Shown here in pieces: positions 35,930 to 45,319 of a DNA stretch of 64,000 nucleotides; within the stretch, counting starts at the first letter, position 1, and every line of letters begins with the position of its first letter. The stretch spans positions 992,001 through 1,056,000 of the forward strand of contig NC_014960.1 in NCBI RefSeq assembly GCF_000199675.1, read 5' to 3'. A program made the translations under genes and the position numbers. Origin of the DNA: Anaerolinea thermophila UNI-1. Lineage in GTDB: Bacteria; Chloroflexota; Anaerolineae; Anaerolineales; Anaerolineaceae. The notes beneath the pieces are model-generated. The model was not told the DNA's origin. It saw only the letters and a list, made by a program, of their open reading frames with translations, and did no database searches.

Positions 35930-37789
35930 ATGTTTCCATGGTTTGAAATCCTTGCAGGTGGGTTGATTCTCCTGCTCCCCGGAGCGGCATTCATAGCGTG
36001 GATAAAAAATGACTCATCCGACCTGCTCTGCAGGATTCTGGATGTCGTAGGGGTGAGCATTGCTCTTACCTCTCTGGTTGCTATGCTGTTTTGGGTGGTT
36101 AGGGGTTTCCCTGGAGCATGGGGAGCGCTGGTGTGGTTTGCCCTCACATTGATCCTCTGGGTGATGGCTGTTTTATCGAAAGGGGGAGGACTGTCTCTGC
36201 CTGCATTCCGGCATGGTGTTCTTCAGTTACTGGTGGGGTTGGTGTTTTTTGCTGGTCTGCTGGTGTTTCGTCTGGAACAGGCAAAGTCTCTGGTTCTGCC
36301 TGCCTGGGTGGATTCAGTTCATCACACCTTCTTTGTGCGGGTGATTCTGGAACAGGGCGGAGTTCCTCAAACCCTTTCTCCTTACCTGAATGCCCCCTTT
36401 CATTACTACTATCCTTTTCACCTGTTCACGGCTTTGTTCTCGTGGATGACCGGCTTGCATCCAGCCGATGCCGTCCTGATTTTCGGACAGGTGATTAGTG
36501 CCCTGCTGGCGTTGGCAATCTATCGCCTGGGGCGGGCTCTGGAAATGCCTTCACTTGCTGCAGGCATGGCGGCGCTTTTATGCGGGTTTGTGACTCAAAT
36601 GCCTGCCTATTACCTCACCTGGGGGCGCTATACCCTGCTGATGGGATTGCTGGCACAAGCCCTGGCAATGTCCGCCGTGCTGGAGTATCGCCGAGTTCCT
36701 TCCCGTATGCAGGGCTGGAAGGTTGCTTTGCTCTCCGCTGGACTGGCATTGACCCATTATCTTTCCCTGTGGGTTTTTGGTTTATGGATTCTGGTGCTGG
36801 CATTAGGGGATTTGCTTAAGATCCCTCATTGGGGACAGGTAGAACCCGAAAAAAAGCCTTCTCTTTTCCGGAGTCTTTCCCGCTGGGGCTGGTTAGGCTG
36901 GCTGGCATTAGGCGGGGTGTTTTCTCTGCCTTACCTGATTCCTGCTTTCCTGTTCAACCTGAACCATGTACAAATTACTGCGCCCACGTTTACTCTGAAC
37001 CAGCAGGATTGGAAATATGTCTGGCAGTATCTTGGTCCCCGTTACAATCTGTGGGTGATGGGCATGGCGGCGGTGGGTGGGCTGTTTGCTCTGCGCCTGC
37101 GCTCATTGCGTCCCCTGGCAATTTGGGGCTTTCTGATTTTCTTTTTGGGCTTGCCCATTGCCCCCCGCTTCGGTCCCTTCCGCGGAGATTTGTACCTGAT
37201 TCAGGTGTTTTTCCCTGCCGTGCTGGTGCTGGGGGCATTAATCTCGGATGCCATTCAGGCTTGGGGACAGAAAACCGGACGTTGGGTTCAACCTATCCTG
37301 TGGGTGGCGGTGATGGGGTTATTTCTTGTGTGGGGCATACGACAAACGCGCTCGGTGCTGAATGAGAGCACCATTTTTGTCACCCCTGCCGATAGAAAAG
37401 CCCTGGAGTGGATTGCGGAGAATACTCCACCGCAGGCGCGTTTCTACATCAATGCGACGCTATGGTCGTGGGAAATTTACCGCGGTGTGGATGGCGGTTA
37501 CTGGCTGATGCCTTACACAGGGCGTTTCAGCCTTGTCCCGCCTGTCCCCTATGTTTGGACAGATTCATCTGCTCAGGATCAGTTTACCCGCTGGGCAAAG
37601 ACGGCTGAGAATCTTAAAGGGTGCACCCCTGAGTTCTGGGATTTAGTGCGCGATGCCCAACTGACCCATGTGTATGTGCGGGAAGGGGTGGGCAGCCTTC
37701 AGCCACATGATCTCAAGGACTGCCCACGCCTGAAACGGATTTATCAGCAGGACGGGGTTGATCTCTATGAAATTATTCCGCTTCGTTGA
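35930..37789 (+). CDS. Large polytopic membrane protein, possibly GT-C type glycosyltransferase
   Basis: The 619-residue protein has about twelve hydrophobic helices, and its last 130 residues form a soluble domain. The first outer loop has WVDSVHHTFFVRVILEQGG and LNAPFHYYYPFHLFTALFSW. An acidic first loop followed by an aromatic patch is typical of GT-C enzymes such as the ArnT, PMT and DUF6541 groups. It lies nine bases after the Thr/Pro-rich protein and probably in the same transcript. A role in glycosylating a surface component, perhaps the Thr-rich tail upstream, is an attractive inference but unproven. Confidence 0.62.
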   Translation: MFPWFEILAGGLILLLPGAAFIAWIKNDSSDLLCRILDVVGVSIALTSLVAMLFWVVRGFPGAWGALVWFALTLILWVMAVLSKGGGLSLPAFRHGVLQLLVGLVFFAGLLVFRLEQAKSLVLPAWVDSVHHTFFVRVILEQGGVPQTLSPYLNAPFHYYYPFHLFTALFSWMTGLHPADAVLIFGQVISALLALAIYRLGRALEMPSLAAGMAALLCGFVTQMPAYYLTWGRYTLLMGLLAQALAMSAVLEYRRVPSRMQGWKVALLSAGLALTHYLSLWVFGLWILVLALGDLLKIPHWGQVEPEKKPSLFRSLSRWGWLGWLALGGVFSLPYLIPAFLFNLNHVQITAPTFTLNQQDWKYVWQYLGPRYNLWVMGMAAVGGLFALRLRSLRPLAIWGFLIFFLGLPIAPRFGPFRGDLYLIQVFFPAVLVLGALISDAIQAWGQKTGRWVQPILWVAVMGLFLVWGIRQTRSVLNESTIFVTPADRKALEWIAENTPPQARFYINATLWSWEIYRGVDGGYWLMPYTGRFSLVPPVPYVWTDSSAQDQFTRWAKTAENLKGCTPEFWDLVRDAQLTHVYVREGVGSLQPHDLKDCPRLKRIYQQDGVDLYEIIPLR

Positions 37790-39218
37790 GAATTTCTTCG
37801 GCGGGTACAAGTGTGGGATGGGGTTCTTTCTGAATCACCGTTAGGTCATGCATCCAGCGGCGTGAGCGATACCGCCAGTAACCGATGAGCAGTTTGACCA
37901 GTTCCTCGCTCATCACCAGCAGATAGACCCAGTGAATCTCCAGTTTGAACACAAATGCCGCCAGCAGTGCCGAAGGCACGCCAATTGCCCAGAGAGTGCC
38001 TACATCCAGTAATGCTCCCACCCGCGTATCGCCCCCGCTTCTCAGAACACCTACCACCAGCACCATGTTTGAGGTGCGAATCCACACGCATGCTCCCATG
38101 ATAACGAGCAGGTTGCGGGCATAGAGTTTTGCTTCAGGGGAAATATTGTAGAGGGAAGGCACGAAGAATGAAGCCAGGATGATCAGCCCGCCCACAAGCA
38201 CACCGCCCATGAGATTCAAACGCAGAGACCAGCCACCATAGCGGTAAGCCGTATCGCGTTCGCCTGCCCCCAGCCGATTGCCAATCATGATAGCAGTGGC
38301 ATCTGTAACGCCGATAAACAATACAAACGCCATCCCTTCAATGGTAGCGGCAATGTTGTAGGCAGCAATGGACTGGGTACCGATGCGGGCATAGATGGCG
38401 TTATAGGTGCTGATGCCGAGCGACCACAAACTCTCATTCAGAATGACTGGAAAGGCTACTGCCAGAACGGCTTTCAGGTACGAGAAGTTAAAATCGTACA
38501 TTTCCTTCACAGATGCCGCTGCAGGCAGATGCTTCCAGTAGGTGAAGAAAATCAGAATGGTAGTTTCCAGTACACGAGCAATCAACGTGGCGATGGCTGC
38601 GCCGAACACTCCCAGGCGTGGAAACCCCAGCCAGCCGAAAATCAATACGAAAGACAGTCCCGACTTAATCAGGATAGCAATGATTCCTGTGGTGGTGGGC
38701 AGACGTACCCATCCCGTACTGCGATGCACCATGCCAAAGCAAAACGAAATGGCCATCATCGGATAGGTGAGGCTGATTAAACGCAGATAGGGAATACCCG
38801 TTTCAATCACCTCTGGGTCACTGGTATAGATGTGCAGGGCCGTGGCGGGAGAAATCTGAACAAAGACCAGAAAAGCCACGCTTGCCAGCAGGCAGATGCT
38901 CAAGCCGATCCCCAGCACGCGGCGGATGCTGGGAATATCTCGCTTTCCCCAGTACTGAGAGATGAACGCCGCCGCGCCACTGGTGGTGCCGAACAGCACG
39001 AACATCATCAGAAAACCTAACTGGTTGGCAAGCCCTACCGCAGCAACCGAGACCTCGCCCAGTTGTCCCAGCATCAGGACGTCTACGGCGTTCAGTACTG
39101 AGGCAATGGCTTGTTGCAGGATGATGGGAACGGCGATGGACTTCAACGCTTCGAGGTAGGCGTCATCCTGTAAAAAGGGAAACCAGTGTTGTAAAGTGGG
39201 CTGTATTGATGACTTCAT
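37773..39218 (-). CDS. MATE family multidrug/metabolite efflux transporter
   Basis: I start at the ATG at 39218, which has GGAGAGAGG upstream, giving 481 residues. Twelve hydrophobic helices and the typical paired-repeat layout are visible, with ALKSIAVPIILQQAIASVLN in helix 1 and LGQLGEVSVAAVGLANQLGF in helix 2. The protein exchanges cations for drugs or metabolites across the membrane. Its 3' end overlaps the convergent membrane-protein gene by 17 bases. It is divergent from kdpD. Substrate unknown. Confidence 0.9.
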   Translation of the reverse strand: MKSSIQPTLQHWFPFLQDDAYLEALKSIAVPIILQQAIASVLNAVDVLMLGQLGEVSVAAVGLANQLGFLMMFVLFGTTSGAAAFISQYWGKRDIPSIRRVLGIGLSICLLASVAFLVFVQISPATALHIYTSDPEVIETGIPYLRLISLTYPMMAISFCFGMVHRSTGWVRLPTTTGIIAILIKSGLSFVLIFGWLGFPRLGVFGAAIATLIARVLETTILIFFTYWKHLPAAASVKEMYDFNFSYLKAVLAVAFPVILNESLWSLGISTYNAIYARIGTQSIAAYNIAATIEGMAFVLFIGVTDATAIMIGNRLGAGERDTAYRYGGWSLRLNLMGGVLVGGLIILASFFVPSLYNISPEAKLYARNLLVIMGACVWIRTSNMVLVVGVLRSGGDTRVGALLDVGTLWAIGVPSALLAAFVFKLEIHWVYLLVMSEELVKLLIGYWRYRSRRWMHDLTVIQKEPHPTLVPAEEILNEAE

Positions 39219-39310
39219 TGTCCTCTCTCCTGAAATTTGCAAGCGTTTTCATGGATTAAACCACAGTTTCCTTCCAAATTTGATGAGTATAATTCAAAAG
39301 ATTTCATTCC

Positions 39311-41872
39311 ATGAGCAACAGCAGACTGAAAATTTTCCTGAGTTATGCCGATGGAGCGGGCAAGACTTCTGCCATGCTCTCCGATGCCTTCCAGCAGAAA
39401 GCCCGTGGAGTGGATGTGCTGGTAGCGTGGGTGAAACTGCCTGAGAACAGCGAAACACGCCAATTGCTGGAAGAGTTGGAGGTACTCCCTCCTTCTTCCC
39501 ATGGGGTGGATTTAGACGAGGTGCTTCGTCGGCGTCCTCAACTGGTGCTGGTGGATGAGTTAGAAGGGGTGAACCCTGCTGGAAGCCGTCATCTATATCG
39601 CTGGCAGGACGTAGAGGAATTGCTGAATGCCGGCATTTCGGTGTACACCACGCTGAATATTTTACACGTGGAAAGCCTCAAGGATACCGTTGAGGAAATC
39701 ACTGGATTGCCTGTTGAGCAAACCGTTCCCGACCGATTGCTGGATCGTGCCGATGAACTGGAAGTGGTGGATTTGCCCCCTGAAGAATTGCTGGAACGCC
39801 TTCACCCGCATTCTCCCGCTCCACCGGCAGGAACCTTGCGTCAAAAGAGCAATCTGTTAGCCCTGCGCCAGTTGACGATGCGGCGTGCCGCCATGCGGGT
39901 AGAGGATCAAGCGCGGGCGTTGTTAGGGACGGCACGAGCCCCGCTGGGTACGGAGCGGGTTTGTGTGGGTATTTCTAACCGCCCCGAAGCCGAGCGCCTG
40001 GTACGTGAAGGACGCATGCTGGCAGATGCCCTGAATGCCGAGTGGTTCGTTCTCTATGTGGAAACCCCTACTGCCGCAGGGGAACGCGCCGAAGAACGGG
40101 CAAACCTGCTCAAAGCCATGCGCATTGCCGAAGAAAACGGAGCCAATACGCTGCTTATCCCTGCTGAAACCATTGCGGAAGGTATTGAGTCGTTTTGCCG
40201 CCAGCAGGGAATCACCCGCCTGGTTCTGGGAAAACCCCGCGACCCGCTCTGGCGCATGCGTTTGGGAGTTTCTCCTGTAGAGCATTTATTGCGTTCGGGG
40301 TTGCCAGTAGATGTCATTCTGGTTGATACCCCTCACAAACCGCTCGTTCGCGCAGGAACGCCGCCACGCTGGTGGGTTTACCTGCGCAATGGGGGAGCAG
40401 TCTTCCTTGCTGTCTTGCTGGTGACCTTGCTGGGATGGAGTTTGCGCCAGCGGCCAGGGGCAATGGGCATGGAAGGAATCTATTTGCTTCTGGTGATTGC
40501 CCTGTCTTTCTGGCTGGGGCGCAGTGCTGGTGTGCTGGCGGCCGGGCTGAGTACGCTGGCGTTTGCCTGGTTCTTTTTCGGTGCTTCAATGGGCTTGGAT
40601 GGGGCAGACCTTCCCCTGCTGTTGACCTTTCTGGGATGGGCAACGGCCGGCTGGGTCACGGCTTCGCTGGCAAGAGCGGTGCGCCGCCAGACGCGCGCCA
40701 TGCGCTGGCGTCAGGTGCAGTCTGCGGTGTTGAATACCCTCAGCCGTGAACTGGCTGGCGCCCTGGACATGCCCGCTGTGTTAAGCATCATTGTCCGCCA
40801 TATTGTGGGTGTGTTCAACCGCGCAGTGATGGTGCTGTTGCTGGAGGAAGGTCAACTGAAGGTTGCGCACAGCGAAGGAAATGTTTCCTTAAGTGAACGG
40901 GACTGGAAAATTTCTCGTTGGGTGCTGGAACATCGCCGCCCTGCAGGATTGGACACCGATACCTTCGCCGATTCGCCCATGCGTTTTATTCCGTTGATGG
41001 CGCATGACCTGCCGGTTGGAGTGCTTGTGGTCGTCCCTGATCCTGCCAGTCATACCCTTTTGCCTGAACAGCGCGAGATTCGCGATGGTATTGCCGGGTT
41101 GGCATCGCTGGCGATTGAACGGGTGCGCCTGAATCAGCAAGCCCAGCAGGCGGCAGTTCTGCAAATGACCGAGAAACTTCAAACCGCTTTGTTGAATTCC
41201 ATTTCCCACGATTTGCGCACACCGCTTTCTGCGGTAGAAGGTTCTCTCTCCAGTCTTCTGGAAGCCGAGACCAATGGATTACAAATGGATCGGGAAACGC
41301 GCCTGGATTTGCTGGAAAACGCCACCGAAGAAGCCGAGCGGTTGAATCGTCTGGTGGGCAATTTACTGGACATGACCCGGATTGAAGCAGGGGCTTTGCG
41401 CATCCGGCGCAGACCTTGCGATGTGCAGGACTTAATCGGGACGGCGTTGACCCAGTTTCAGCGGCGTTTGCAGGACAGGAAAGTCTCCACGCACATTGCC
41501 TCTGACATTCCCGAGGTGGAAATGGATTTTGTCCTCATCGAACAGGTGCTGGAACGTTTGCTGGATAATGCTGTCAAATATTCCCCGCCCGGTTCGGAAA
41601 TTAATGTCGAAGCGAAGGTAAGGGATGGTGCTCTGTACATCTCCGTGGCGGATCGCGGCGAGGGCATTCCCCCGGAAGATTTGGAGCGCATTTTTGGTAA
41701 GTTTTACCGCGTTCAGCGTCCGGATGGCGTTTCAGGGACGGGGTTAGGGCTGTCTATTTGCAAGGGGATTGTGGAAATCCATGGCGGGCGCATCTGGGCA
41801 GAAAATCGTCCGGATGGCGGTGCCAAGTTTACCTTTACCATACCCATAAAAGCATCGGGAGAGTCAAAATGA
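39311..41872 (+). CDS. kdpD: KdpD-like sensor histidine kinase
   Basis: The 853-residue protein has the KdpD N-terminal domain with a P-loop (SYADGAGKTSAML) and DEVLRRRPQLVLVDELEGVN. A universal-stress-like domain follows at about 217-345 (ERVCVGISNRPEAERLV). Four transmembrane helices at about 370-460 come next, then a GAF domain. The kinase core has phosphoacceptor His in NSISHDLRTPLSAVEG and N, G1 and G2 boxes (NAVKYSPPG, DRGEGIPPED, GTGLGLSI). KdpD senses low potassium. No kdpFABC operon is in the window, so it may control it from a distance or another target. Its stop overlaps the kdpE start (ATGA). Confidence 0.9.
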   Translation: MSNSRLKIFLSYADGAGKTSAMLSDAFQQKARGVDVLVAWVKLPENSETRQLLEELEVLPPSSHGVDLDEVLRRRPQLVLVDELEGVNPAGSRHLYRWQDVEELLNAGISVYTTLNILHVESLKDTVEEITGLPVEQTVPDRLLDRADELEVVDLPPEELLERLHPHSPAPPAGTLRQKSNLLALRQLTMRRAAMRVEDQARALLGTARAPLGTERVCVGISNRPEAERLVREGRMLADALNAEWFVLYVETPTAAGERAEERANLLKAMRIAEENGANTLLIPAETIAEGIESFCRQQGITRLVLGKPRDPLWRMRLGVSPVEHLLRSGLPVDVILVDTPHKPLVRAGTPPRWWVYLRNGGAVFLAVLLVTLLGWSLRQRPGAMGMEGIYLLLVIALSFWLGRSAGVLAAGLSTLAFAWFFFGASMGLDGADLPLLLTFLGWATAGWVTASLARAVRRQTRAMRWRQVQSAVLNTLSRELAGALDMPAVLSIIVRHIVGVFNRAVMVLLLEEGQLKVAHSEGNVSLSERDWKISRWVLEHRRPAGLDTDTFADSPMRFIPLMAHDLPVGVLVVVPDPASHTLLPEQREIRDGIAGLASLAIERVRLNQQAQQAAVLQMTEKLQTALLNSISHDLRTPLSAVEGSLSSLLEAETNGLQMDRETRLDLLENATEEAERLNRLVGNLLDMTRIEAGALRIRRRPCDVQDLIGTALTQFQRRLQDRKVSTHIASDIPEVEMDFVLIEQVLERLLDNAVKYSPPGSEINVEAKVRDGALYISVADRGEGIPPEDLERIFGKFYRVQRPDGVSGTGLGLSICKGIVEIHGGRIWAENRPDGGAKFTFTIPIKASGESK

Positions 41873-42558
41873 GCGATACCGGTTTGAGAATTCTGGTGGT
41901 GGATGATGAACGCGCCATTCGCCGTTACCTGCGTACCTCATTGACTGCGTTGGGGTATGAAGTGCTGGAAGCCGCTACGGGGAACGAAGCCCTTCAATCC
42001 GCGATGACGGAGCATCCCGATATTCTTATCCTTGACCTGGGATTGCCGGATATCGACGGGGTGGAGGTGGTACGTCGTATTCGCGAATGGAGCAACGTGC
42101 CTATTCTCATCCTGTCAGTCCGCGACCGCGAAGATGACAAAGTGGTGGCACTGGACGCCGGTGCGGATGATTACCTGACCAAACCGTTTGGGATCAAAGA
42201 ACTGCTTGCGCGTATTCGTGTAGCAATACGCCATCGTACTCCCGATCAGCAGGATACCGTGTTTGAGGTCGAGGATTTACGGGTAGATTTGGGGAAGCGG
42301 GAAGTGTTCGTGCAGGGCAACCGTGTAGCCCTGACACCCACTGAATACGACTTAATCAAGGTCCTGGTTCAGCATGCCGGCAGGGTGTTGACCCATAATC
42401 AGTTGCTCCGTCAGGTGTGGGGCCCCGCCTATGAGAACGAAGCCCATTTGTTGCGGGTGAACATCAGCAACCTGAGGCGGAAAATTGAGCCCAACCCCGA
42501 TCAACCGCGCTATATCCTGACTGAGCCGGGGGTAGGCTATCGTCTGCGCGAGGATTAA
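41869..42558 (+). CDS. kdpE: KdpE-like OmpR-family response regulator
   Basis: The start is the ATG at 41869 within the ATGA overlap with kdpD; a longer in-frame extension upstream lies inside kdpD and is discarded. The 229 residues comprise a receiver (VVDDE, phospho-Asp in LILDLGLPDIDG, Lys in LTKPFG) and a winged-helix DNA-binding domain (LTPTEYDLIKVLVQHAGRVL; VNISNLRRKIEPNPDQPRYI). It is the cognate regulator of the kinase upstream. The stop overlaps that of the convergent FGGY kinase by four bases. Confidence 0.92.
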   Translation: MSDTGLRILVVDDERAIRRYLRTSLTALGYEVLEAATGNEALQSAMTEHPDILILDLGLPDIDGVEVVRRIREWSNVPILILSVRDREDDKVVALDAGADDYLTKPFGIKELLARIRVAIRHRTPDQQDTVFEVEDLRVDLGKREVFVQGNRVALTPTEYDLIKVLVQHAGRVLTHNQLLRQVWGPAYENEAHLLRVNISNLRRKIEPNPDQPRYILTEPGVGYRLRED

Positions 42559-44117
42559 TCCCGCGGCGGGTAGCCGGTAATCTCGCGAATTTCCTCATAC
42601 AGTGGTTTGAGGCGTTCGTACATCTTGCGGTACACCCGCTGATAGAGTTCATCGTACACGTGGTGATGTACCGGGTTGGGTTCGAAGAGATGCCCGGGGT
42701 GGGTCATTTCCTGAACGGCGGTTTCGAAATCGGGGTGCAGTTTTAGTCCTACCGCGGCATCCATGGCGGCGCCCAGCCCGGAGGCTTCGTAAACGTGTGG
42801 ACGGGTCGCAGGAAGCCCGAAGATATCCGCCGTGAGTTGCATGGCGGCGTTGCTCTGACTGCCACCCCCTGCCACGCGAATTTCGGTAATCGGCACGCCA
42901 CTGCGCCGCGAGGTACGTTCCGCGCCTTCTCTCAGGGCATAAGCCACACCTTCGAGAATGGAGCGGTACAGGTGCGCGCGGGTGTGGATATCCCCAAAGC
43001 CGATAATCGCGCCTTTGGCTTCCGGTCCCGGCACTTTTAACCCCGGCGACCAGAAGGGCTGAAGCATCAATCCCAGCGAGCCGGGCGGAACGGAGTTGAC
43101 CAGGTCGTCGAACAGGGCTTCTACCTCTACACCGCGCTCTTCGGCAAGGCGCTGTTCATTCTGGGCAAATTCCCGCTTGAACCATGAGACCATCCAGTAC
43201 CCGCGATAAATTTGCAGTTCCAGGCTATACGCTCCTGGCACAGCGGAAGGATAGGGCGGGATGAGCGGGATGATCTCAATGTATCGGCGGTGGGTGGTAT
43301 TGATGGTTGCGGTGGTGCCGTAACTCAGACAGGCGATGTGGGGGTCCAAGCAACCCGCACCGATAACTTCACAGGCTTTATCTGCCGCTGCTGCGATGAG
43401 TGGCAAGCCCTCGGGTATCCCTGTGGCTTCTGAGGCACTTCGGGTAATGGTGCCCAGCACACCGGTAGGGGGAACGAGGTCGGGAAGGATGGCAGGGTCC
43501 ATGGGTACGGCTTGCCATTTCCAATCGGACGAATGCGCCCACTGCAAACGCCGGTAGTCAAAGGGGACGTACCCCACCTGAGAGCCTACCGAGTCCACAA
43601 AATTTCCCGTCAGCAGGTAGGTTAAATAACCGGAGAGAAAAAGGTATTTGTGTGTTTGCCGCCAGATTTCCGGCTGGTGGGTGCGAATCCAGTTGGCTTC
43701 GGCTTCCGATTGCAGGTAGGCGACAGTTTCGGTCATGCCGGTCAGGGCAAAGGCGGTTCCCCAGAAGCCGCGTACAGGTTCTAATCCAGAGGTGCGGCGC
43801 TGATCCAGCCAGACGATGGCTGGGCGCAACGGATTGCCCTGTTTATCCACATTGATGACCGTGGAGCGTTGGGTGGTGAGTGCTACTCCGGCGATGGATT
43901 CACGGGATACGCCGGGGATTTGCCACAACCCCTGGCATGCCTGACAAACTGCCTTCCAGAACTCTCGCGGGTCTTTCTCTGCCCAGCCCGGGCTTGGGGT
44001 GTCGTAGTCTTCAATCAGGACGCGCGACTTTGCCAGCAGATTCCCGCGCAAGTCGAACACCAGAGCGCGTACGCTCTGAGTTCCATGATCAATGGCAAGT
44101 AAATGTTCTCCGGGCAT
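42555..44117 (-). CDS. FGGY family carbohydrate kinase
   Basis: The start at 44117 has GGAGAAGG upstream; a TTG at 44144 without a site is less likely. The product has 520 residues. The N-terminal phosphate loop AIDHGTQSVRALVFDLRGNL, substrate-binding WAEKDPREFWKAVCQACQGL and the C-terminal GGGSQSNAAMQLTADIFGLP identify the FGGY family, which phosphorylates xylulose, ribulose, glycerol and related polyols. Length and motifs are closest to pentulose kinases. It is a single gene, so the substrate is open. Confidence 0.87.
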   Translation of the reverse strand: MPGEHLLAIDHGTQSVRALVFDLRGNLLAKSRVLIEDYDTPSPGWAEKDPREFWKAVCQACQGLWQIPGVSRESIAGVALTTQRSTVINVDKQGNPLRPAIVWLDQRRTSGLEPVRGFWGTAFALTGMTETVAYLQSEAEANWIRTHQPEIWRQTHKYLFLSGYLTYLLTGNFVDSVGSQVGYVPFDYRRLQWAHSSDWKWQAVPMDPAILPDLVPPTGVLGTITRSASEATGIPEGLPLIAAAADKACEVIGAGCLDPHIACLSYGTTATINTTHRRYIEIIPLIPPYPSAVPGAYSLELQIYRGYWMVSWFKREFAQNEQRLAEERGVEVEALFDDLVNSVPPGSLGLMLQPFWSPGLKVPGPEAKGAIIGFGDIHTRAHLYRSILEGVAYALREGAERTSRRSGVPITEIRVAGGGSQSNAAMQLTADIFGLPATRPHVYEASGLGAAMDAAVGLKLHPDFETAVQEMTHPGHLFEPNPVHHHVYDELYQRVYRKMYERLKPLYEEIREITGYPPRD

Positions 44118-44228
44118 GACCTTCTCCAGTGGAAATGTGTCCAAAATATATCACAGGACAATGAGCACGAACAGGAAGCCCAGAAGGTGTAATGCACACT
44201 TTTTGCACTATTTTGGGGGCTAAAAGAT

Positions 44229-44255
44229 TTGTCAAATGAGTCGCCAAAGTATAAT
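44229..44255 (+). promoter_or_regulatory. Probable promoter of the SDR/CrtI-like operon
   Basis: TTGTCA at 44229-44234 lies 15 bp before a perfect TATAAT at 44250-44255. The first start codon is 116 bp further, leaving a leader of about 110 bases in which I see no known riboswitch. Confidence 0.5.
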
Positions 44256-44371
44256 AGTGTAGGTGAGGTCCTTTTGTAACCTGAACCTGGTATTTTGTCG
44301 GTTTGGGTAACTTGTGGCTCACCATTTTCTTAAGGTTTGAGAATGCAATAAAAAAGAGCAGGGGAGATTAG

Positions 44372-45319
44372 ATGCATCCATATTACAAACAGTATCAGTG
44401 GTCAAATGTCTTTACCATGATTCATAATCTGAAATTAGAGCCAAAAATTTGCATGGATGATTGCCCTCATCGACTGGTCGTGATCACCGGGGCGACATCG
44501 GGGATTGGACATGCTACTGCAAGAAAATATGCTTCTCATGGAGCAGATTTAATATTAATCAATCGGAATCAACAGAAATCGGAAGCAATATGTGAAGAAC
44601 TGAAGCGTGAATTTCAGGTTAACTGCTCGTACTTTATGGCTGATTTTTCCAGATTATCCGACATTCATTCAACAGCCCGACATTTAGTAGCGCTTGAGAG
44701 AGACATTGATGTCTTAGTTCATAATGCAGGGGTGTATCTGACCCGGAAAACTATCACAGAAGATGGTCTTGAAACTGTCTTTCAGACAAATTACCTGAGT
44801 ACCTTTATTCTGAATTATTACCTTCTGGAGAAATTCAAAGCCCAAAACAAAGGACGAATCATTTTTGTTAATTCGGAAGCCTATCGCTTTGCAGTATGGG
44901 GGTTGGATTTTGATGATTTATTCTGGAACAAACGTCGTTATTCGGGCATAAAGAGTTATGGCGCGGCGAAGTTGGCGCAGTTGCTTTCGATGATTGTATT
45001 GGATGAATATTTTCAGGGTACCGGTGTAACCGTGAATGCCATGCATCCCGGAAATGTCAGAACCAATAGTGGACAAAGCAACGGATGGCTTTATAAAAAG
45101 TTCAAGAGCCTGTTCATTGATCGGTTTGCCCGTCCCATTGATGATGCCGCCGAAGCCCTTTACTATTTGGGGGTTTCCCCCGAAGTGGAAAATGTTTCAG
45201 GCAAATTTTTCAACCTCACTACCGTCGAAGAACCCGCTCCGCCAGCGCTGGATCGTGATGCTGCCATGAAGTTGTGGAAAATCAGCATGGAGTTGGGAGG
45301 TTTTCATGAACAAAAATAA
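44372..45319 (+). CDS. Short-chain dehydrogenase/reductase
   Basis: The 315-residue protein is a classical SDR with NADP-binding TGATSGIGHATARK near residue 38, NAG in LVHNAGVYL, a serine in VNSEAYRF and catalytic Tyr-Lys in SYGAAK. The N-terminal 30 residues precede the Rossmann fold. It resembles retinol dehydrogenase or protochlorophyllide-reductase-like SDRs. GGGGAG precedes the start. The gene overlaps the FAD-enzyme gene by 14 bases, so the two act together, probably on a lipid or isoprenoid. Base composition is more AT-rich than its neighbours. Confidence 0.88.
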   Translation: MHPYYKQYQWSNVFTMIHNLKLEPKICMDDCPHRLVVITGATSGIGHATARKYASHGADLILINRNQQKSEAICEELKREFQVNCSYFMADFSRLSDIHSTARHLVALERDIDVLVHNAGVYLTRKTITEDGLETVFQTNYLSTFILNYYLLEKFKAQNKGRIIFVNSEAYRFAVWGLDFDDLFWNKRRYSGIKSYGAAKLAQLLSMIVLDEYFQGTGVTVNAMHPGNVRTNSGQSNGWLYKKFKSLFIDRFARPIDDAAEALYYLGVSPEVENVSGKFFNLTTVEEPAPPALDRDAAMKLWKISMELGGFHEQK

